From the NCBI RefSeq assembly GCF_003726095.1, contig NZ_CP026031.1, positions 2,852,001 to 2,916,000 on the forward strand: 64,000 bases of DNA, in the 5' to 3' direction. This DNA is from Niallia circulans. GTDB lineage: Bacteria > Bacillota > Bacilli > Bacillales > Cytobacillaceae. The notes beneath the pieces were generated by a model that saw only the letters and a program-made list of their open reading frames with translations, had not been told where the DNA came from and searched no databases. The position numbers and the translations under genes are program-made. Of this stretch, positions 59,287-64,000 are shown piece by piece (the stretch's first letter is position 1; the number at the start of each line of letters is the position of its first letter).

Positions 59287-62200
59287 TTATTTATATTTAG
59301 GTATCTCTAAATCCATACGATAAGAAGTTAACATATTATATAAATTATACATACTGCTTACTTGTTTGCTTGCCCATCCTATATCTGTAGCATATTGATG
59401 TACACCAGGTTTACTAGGGTTCCAGCGCATTTTATAAAGTGTGTCTTGTTTATATGTTGCATTATTAATATAATTCTTCCCTATAAACTCTGCTCCACCT
59501 ATAATCGCTTTTTCTGGAGTATCCCAGCCCATCTTGTATGCATATTCAGATCCGCTCTTTACTGCAGAGCCATCCACTGCCCCGATACCATACATATTAT
59601 ATACTGTTTTCGGTGTAACTTTTTTTCCATCGACACTAGAAACTTTTATACCAGTTGCCAGACTTGAAGTTCCATTTCCAGTTTCTAATAAAGCATGGGA
59701 AATCAAATAAATTTCATTAATACCATATTTTTCTCCCGCTTTATTGAATGAACTTCCTTTTCCAGCTAGAATCCCTCTATTTTTAAGTATTTTATCATTT
59801 ACTTCTTTTGAATTTAGATTCGCACTAGAAGATAATAATAAAAATTGTAGTTTCTGCTTGTTGTCATTCTCAAAATTACTTGGATTCATATAGTATTTAA
59901 TGTCAGTTGGACTAGCGTTTACCCACGTATTATATTTAACTGTATACTTCGGTGTTATATCGGGTTTAACTTTCCCTACTGGCACCGAATATTTATAAAA
60001 GTCAACTTCATACCAGTATTTCCCGTCACTGTCTTTCTTAGCTGTTTTTGATAGAATGGTAACTTTATAATCTCCTTTAAAGGTACCTATAACCCAACTA
60101 TTTTTGCTGGTCCCACCTCTAACATTCCACGTACCGCTCTTAACAAAAGCATAATCATTCTTGCTACTTACATATTCAAAGGCATCTTCTCTCATATATG
60201 CTTTATACTTTTTATCTGTTTGCGCATTTTTGCTAAGTTGAATATTCACAGCATCGTTTAATGAAGTTTTCAAGTCATTATAAGTTTTTGTCACTACTTT
60301 TGATTTTTCCATATCAAAAGAAAGATGCGCATCGCCGCTTCCCTCATAATATTTAATCACAAAAGTATGTTTCCCTTTTGGTAGATAGTAACCAATTACT
60401 TCTTTTGTTTTACCAATATTCCCATTCCAAGCATCGATTAGTACTTTTCCATCCACCTCAAGTACTGCTCCGTTATCTGCTTTCAGTTTAAAATTGTAAT
60501 TACTGTTCTCCGTAACATTAAGCACTTTCTTGTAAACAGCCGAAAACTTGTTAGAAGGAATAGCACTATCAGGAGATCCTTTCTTCCAATTAAAATCGAT
60601 ATTATAGATTTTATTTAAAGAATCTTTTCCGCCAATAACAACATTTCTCTTTGAATCTGTTACCTTGTAAGAAGGTGATTGATTTTTGTTTATTACCTCT
60701 GGATAATACTCTGCATACCAAGTACCATCAATCATGTTTTGTTCATTATATGGCTGGATAGAGACTTGGAATTTAGCCGTTGATTTATTGTCATAGTATC
60801 TCACTTCAATCCAGTGAACATTATCGCCATTTACATTATCTATTTTTACCTTTGTTGCTTTTTCACGATAGGAGCCATTTTTCCAATTATCAACAATAAG
60901 TTTACCATCTATATATACTCTTACACCGTCATCAGATAATCCTCTAATAACATATTCGCCTGCATTCAGCCTTTTAGCAGTTACAAATTTAGCTGAAAAA
61001 TTATCTTTATTTATTTTTGAAACCGGTGCATTTATCCCATAATCCTTGGTAAGCGTATTTGAATTAGAATTATTGATAACATTGGAGGTAACCGGAGCTC
61101 CAGAGAGATTTTTATTATTATAATAATAAGCTATCCAATTACCTAAAGGCTGGATATCAGCAAATACATATGCATTTCCTGTTTTCTCCATATAATCTGT
61201 TTGAATTATATGTTCTCCTTTTCCTATCCCTTTAATAATAGCATTATCAAATGTCCCGCTAGAATTCTTCCAACGATCAATTACCGTCTTATTATCTAGT
61301 TTTACACGAATGCCATCATCAGCAAAAGTGGAAACAAAATAATCATTGCTTCCCGAAACTTTCCGTAAAAAAGATGCTGAAAAGTTATCTTTTGGCATCC
61401 CTACTACAGGAGCATCTTTTTTCCAATGATACTGAATGCTTGAAACTTTATTCTTTGAATTCAATCCACCTATAACTGTTCCATTGCCAGATAAACTGGG
61501 GTTAGGATAAAAAATATTCATCCATTCTTGACCTGTAACTAATTGATTAATAGGTTTAATATCAAAGTTTAATTTCGCATTTCCTGTTTTCTCAAGATAT
61601 TCAACTCTAATCCAATGAATATTTCTTTTCGATGAATCTGATTCTTCCTTTCTATCGCTTATTTTAATTTTAATGGCATCTTCCTTGGCATTCGCAGAAG
61701 TCCATCGATTTATGACTAATTTATCATCCACATAAATACGAATGCCATCATCTGCGACAGAACGAATTACATACTCTCCTTGCTTAAGCCTTAAGGCAGT
61801 TGTAAAGCTTGCTGAAAAATTATCTTTTGGTATACCAGACATTGGGGCATTCTTACCATAATTAAAACTAAATGCTCCTTTGCCGTCCCCTTTTATTAAG
61901 GTTTTATTTGCAGGGGCACCTTTTAAACTAGTATTAGCATAATAGTACCCAAGCCATTGTCCTAATGGAAGCACATCTGCATTCACAAACGCCTTACCTG
62001 TCTTTTCAAGATAATCTAACTGAAACACATTATTATTCTGGTTAAGATTGGTGATTAATGCCTTATTTGCTTTACCTGAACTGCCTGTCCAGCGATCAAA
62101 CAAAATGGAATTATTAATTTTCGCTCGTACACCATCATCTGCAAATGTATAAACAAAGTAATCCCCTTTATTTAAAAGCTTATAAAACGATGCTGAGAAA

Positions 62201-63171
62201 TTGTCCTTATTGGTTGAAGCATTTGGCGCGCTTTTCCCCCAATTGTATTTAATATCTTTTATTCCTGTTGAAACAAAAGCGTTCCCTGAAACGTTTGTAT
62301 TATTAAAATAGGACGCAAACCAAGTGGATGTTGATAATGCTTCTTGAACTGGTTTTAGAGAAAATTGCAAATAACTTTTTCCTGTTTTCTCTACATATTC
62401 AATTCGAATTTCATGGACATCCTTTCCTTGGCTATTCTCAATCTTTATTAGTCTAGTATCTTGAGAAACTCGATCACTATCGAGAACTAATTTCCCATCA
62501 ATGTAGATACGTGTATCATCGTCATGCTTTGTTTGTAAAATATAATTTCCTGCTGGCAATTTTTTATAGGTAAAAAATTTAGCAGAAAAATGATTAGATC
62601 CAATTCCTTTAGCATTAGGCTTACCATACTGATAATCAAAGCTTAAATTGCCATTTTTATCTGGTGTAAATACTAAGGCATCTTCCGGATTGCCACTGAA
62701 TTTTTCATTATTGTAAAAGTAACCAATCCATGAACCGAAAGGAAGCATATCTGCAAATAATACAGCATTTCCTCCGCCTTCATAATATTCAGTTTTTACG
62801 GTGTGATTGCCCGCAGATAAATTAGTCATTGGTGCTGCTGAGTAATTTCTACTTGAACTTGTCCAACGATCGATTTTCTTTTGATTATCCAAATACATTC
62901 TCACACCATCATCTGCATAGGTATGAAGAAAATAATCTTTTTGTGATTCCGAAATAGTTATATTTTTTTCAAAGCTAGCGGAAAAATTATCTTTGTTTAT
63001 TCCGGCTATAGGCTCGTTTTTCCCCCAATTAAATCTTATATTGTTATACGATTTAGAAACAGGTGTTTCTGATAAGTTTTTATTATTGTAAAAATTGGAG
63101 GACCATGTATTTTCTGCTGCTTTTATGTTCGTTTGGGGTGACATTAACAACAAAAGAAAACATAAAAACAA
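59287..63171 (-). CDS. Secreted seven-PA14-domain beta-N-acetylglucosaminidase (LytD/GH73-like)
   Basis: A protein of about 1294 aa, probably a cell-wall autolysin. Seven PA14-like modules (about residues 25-990) each have an (N/D)NFSA or related motif followed by DDGVR/DDGIR and a Trp strand; they alternate between a longer and a shorter version. A SH3-like region (NVRGGTSKNSWVIGTF) and a C-terminal glucosaminidase domain (about 1130-1294) with catalytic Glu in ISHALLETGNGTSSLATG and VYNMYGIGAVDG follow. The listed start is a TTG inside the signal peptide core; in-frame sequence upstream (TRVFWRIAGTALFLCFLLLL) completes a normal signal peptide but has no ATG, GTG or TTG. An ATA at 63210, ten bases after AGGAG, or a frameshift may be the truth. 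Confidence 0.87.
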   Translation of the reverse strand: MFLCFLLLLMSPQTNIKAAENTWSSNFYNNKNLSETPVSKSYNNIRFNWGKNEPIAGINKDNFSASFEKNITISESQKDYFLHTYADDGVRMYLDNQKKIDRWTSSSRNYSAAPMTNLSAGNHTVKTEYYEGGGNAVLFADMLPFGSWIGYFYNNEKFSGNPEDALVFTPDKNGNLSFDYQYGKPNAKGIGSNHFSAKFFTYKKLPAGNYILQTKHDDDTRIYIDGKLVLDSDRVSQDTRLIKIENSQGKDVHEIRIEYVEKTGKSYLQFSLKPVQEALSTSTWFASYFNNTNVSGNAFVSTGIKDIKYNWGKSAPNASTNKDNFSASFYKLLNKGDYFVYTFADDGVRAKINNSILFDRWTGSSGKANKALITNLNQNNNVFQLDYLEKTGKAFVNADVLPLGQWLGYYYANTSLKGAPANKTLIKGDGKGAFSFNYGKNAPMSGIPKDNFSASFTTALRLKQGEYVIRSVADDGIRIYVDDKLVINRWTSANAKEDAIKIKISDRKEESDSSKRNIHWIRVEYLEKTGNAKLNFDIKPINQLVTGQEWMNIFYPNPSLSGNGTVIGGLNSKNKVSSIQYHWKKDAPVVGMPKDNFSASFLRKVSGSNDYFVSTFADDGIRVKLDNKTVIDRWKNSSGTFDNAIIKGIGKGEHIIQTDYMEKTGNAYVFADIQPLGNWIAYYYNNKNLSGAPVTSNVINNSNSNTLTKDYGINAPVSKINKDNFSAKFVTAKRLNAGEYVIRGLSDDGVRVYIDGKLIVDNWKNGSYREKATKVKIDNVNGDNVHWIEVRYYDNKSTAKFQVSIQPYNEQNMIDGTWYAEYYPEVINKNQSPSYKVTDSKRNVVIGGKDSLNKIYNIDFNWKKGSPDSAIPSNKFSAVYKKVLNVTENSNYNFKLKADNGAVLEVDGKVLIDAWNGNIGKTKEVIGYYLPKGKHTFVIKYYEGSGDAHLSFDMEKSKVVTKTYNDLKTSLNDAVNIQLSKNAQTDKKYKAYMREDAFEYVSSKNDYAFVKSGTWNVRGGTSKNSWVIGTFKGDYKVTILSKTAKKDSDGKYWYEVDFYKYSVPVGKVKPDITPKYTVKYNTWVNASPTDIKYYMNPSNFENDNKQKLQFLLLSSSANLNSKEVNDKILKNRGILAGKGSSFNKAGEKYGINEIYLISHALLETGNGTSSLATGIKVSSVDGKKVTPKTVYNMYGIGAVDGSAVKSGSEYAYKMGWDTPEKAIIGGAEFIGKNYINNATYKQDTLYKMRWNPSKPGVHQYATDIGWASKQVSSMYNLYNMLTSYRMDLEIPKYK

Positions 63172-63488
63172 AGCTGTACCTGCTATTCTCCAAAATACTC
63201 GAGTTTCTATTTCCCACTCACTCCTATCTATTTTTTCTATATTCTATTATCTAGTAAAATGGTAAATATGTTAAGAGGATTCGACGAAAATTCGTAGGTA
63301 ATATTATCTATTTTTTATCGATTCTTGTCAAAATTGCTATTTTTATAAAAATTCACCCATCCACCAGAACTAGTCCATAAGACTTATTCATAGTGATTTA
63401 TTTAACTATATGACAAAAAACTGCCTCCTATTAAGAAGGCAGTTTTCTCTATTTTTCATTTTATTTCCCAAAAACTATCTAAAAGTTA
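63172..63488. other. Intergenic region between gtaB and the glucosaminidase gene
   Basis: Includes the probable upstream part of the glucosaminidase signal peptide (to about 63210), its AGGAG site (63221-63225) and the gtaB terminator. Nothing else recognised. Confidence 0.5.
63415..63446 (-). terminator. Terminator of gtaB
   Basis: AAAACTGCCT (63417-63426) pairs with AGGCAGTTTT (63437-63446); the minus strand continues in Ts. About 43 bp past the gtaB stop. Confidence 0.85.
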
Positions 63489-64000
63489 TTACTTAGAAAG
63501 TTTATTCATTTCTTGTTCTTTTAGTCTTTCAGCAAGCTCTAATATATAACTTCTTAATTGTGAATTAATATCGGTGCGTTTTAACCCCAACTCAATCGTT
63601 GTTTGAATGAAACCAAATTGCTCTCCCACGTCGTAACGATTTCCTTCAAATTCATATGCAAAAACACGCTGAATTTTGTTTAACTTCTCAATGGCATCTG
63701 TCAGTTGTATTTCTCCTCCTGTGCCAACTTCTTGTGACTCAAGAAAATGAAATAGCTGTGGTGTAAATATGTATCTTCCGATAATCGCTAAATTAGAAGG
63801 TGAAGTTCCTTGCTCAGGTTTTTCTACAAATTTCTTTACTTGATATCTTCTCTTTGTATCCGGTAAAGGGTCAATTATCCCGTAACGATGGGTTTCTGAG
63901 TCAGGTACTACCTGTACACCTATCACAGAAGAAAGTGTTTGATCATATTGATCCATCAATTGCTTTAGACATGGTTTGTCATTATCAACAATATCATCCC
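63489..64000 (-). CDS. gtaB: UTP-glucose-1-phosphate uridylyltransferase, 5' end outside window
   Basis: The C-terminal about 170 residues of a GalU/GtaB enzyme, which makes UDP-glucose for teichoic acid glucosylation and glycolipid anchors. The frame is open to the window edge: DDIVDNDKPCLKQLMDQYDQ, then VPDSETHRYGIIDP, VKKFVEKPEQGTSPSNLAI, GRYIFTPQLFHFL and GGEIQLTDAI (active-site region), and YDVGEQFGFIQTTIELGL. The nucleotide-binding N-terminus lies beyond 64000. A terminator follows. It fits the wall-polymer genes around it. Confidence 0.96.
   Translation of the reverse strand, partial: DDIVDNDKPCLKQLMDQYDQTLSSVIGVQVVPDSETHRYGIIDPLPDTKRRYQVKKFVEKPEQGTSPSNLAIIGRYIFTPQLFHFLESQEVGTGGEIQLTDAIEKLNKIQRVFAYEFEGNRYDVGEQFGFIQTTIELGLKRTDINSQLRSYILELAERLKEQEMNKLSK

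Overview
The window is low-GC Gram-positive DNA. The degS-degU-degV-comF-yvyF-flg-fliW-csrA-hag order, the tagO/tagGH/LCP wall teichoic acid genes and a ywrC/ywrD neighbourhood all match the Bacillus subtilis gene order, so this is the chromosome of a motile Bacillaceae species (Bacillus, Niallia or a relative). AGGAGG-type ribosome sites, frequent TTG starts, sigma-D and sigma-B promoters and strong hairpin terminators fit that assignment. I see no rRNA, tRNA, CRISPR array or intact insertion sequence.

Layout. 1-3.9 kb (minus): ywr-type cluster, with a cut-off chromate-transporter half, a cytosolic gamma-glutamyltransferase (ywrD), a 3' remnant of a peptide ABC transporter ATPase, a small membrane protein and an Lrp/AsnC regulator (ywrC). 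4.1-6.7 kb: long-form hpf behind a clear sigma-B promoter, a 32-aa peptide and a solitary glgC. 6.7-9.8 kb (minus): flaG-fliD-fliS-fliT. 9.8-26.7 kb (minus): a large flagellin-glycosylation island with pseudaminic-acid genes (pseB, pseC, pseI, pseG and an spsF/pseF type), a Maf glycosyltransferase, and unusually two CDP-glycerol-type phosphotransferases, a CDP-alcohol phosphotransferase, an ATP-grasp ligase, a HAD phosphatase, a GT2 and a TylF-type methyltransferase. 26.8-32.6 kb (minus): hag, csrA, fliW, flgL, flgK, flgN, flgM. 32.8-40.8 kb (minus): an accessory flagellar cassette absent from this position in B. subtilis, with yaaR-type gene, second flagellin, second FliS-like chaperone, FlhB-C-terminal-like protein and a 1708-aa protein with about nine and a half near-identical 92-aa repeats and a FliK-like C-terminus. 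It has its own sigma-D promoter. 40.9-43.5 kb: yvyF, comFC, comFA. 44-45.3 kb: an unrecognised + strand gene and a DUF3967-like pseudogene inserted between comFA and degV. 45.5-48.7 kb: degV, degU, degS. 49.2-64 kb: yvyE, an LCP ligase, a SpoIID/LytB-domain secreted protein, tagO, a wall-polymer GT2, tagH, tagG, a seven-PA14 glucosaminidase and the 3' part of gtaB.

How it fits together. DegS/DegU, sigma-D/FlgM and FliW/CsrA govern motility. FliD/FliS/FliT export and cap the filament. The island after hag probably makes CMP-pseudaminic acid and decorates flagellin, possibly with a phosphodiester-linked teichoic-like glycan. The accessory cassette pairs an alternative flagellin and its own chaperone with paralogues of the hook-length/specificity-switch machinery. 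The right end builds, exports and attaches wall teichoic acid and remodels peptidoglycan. The most novel candidates are the accessory flagellin/giant-repeat cassette and the hybrid pseudaminate/glycerophosphate glycosylation island with one Rossmann module fused to four different enzymes.
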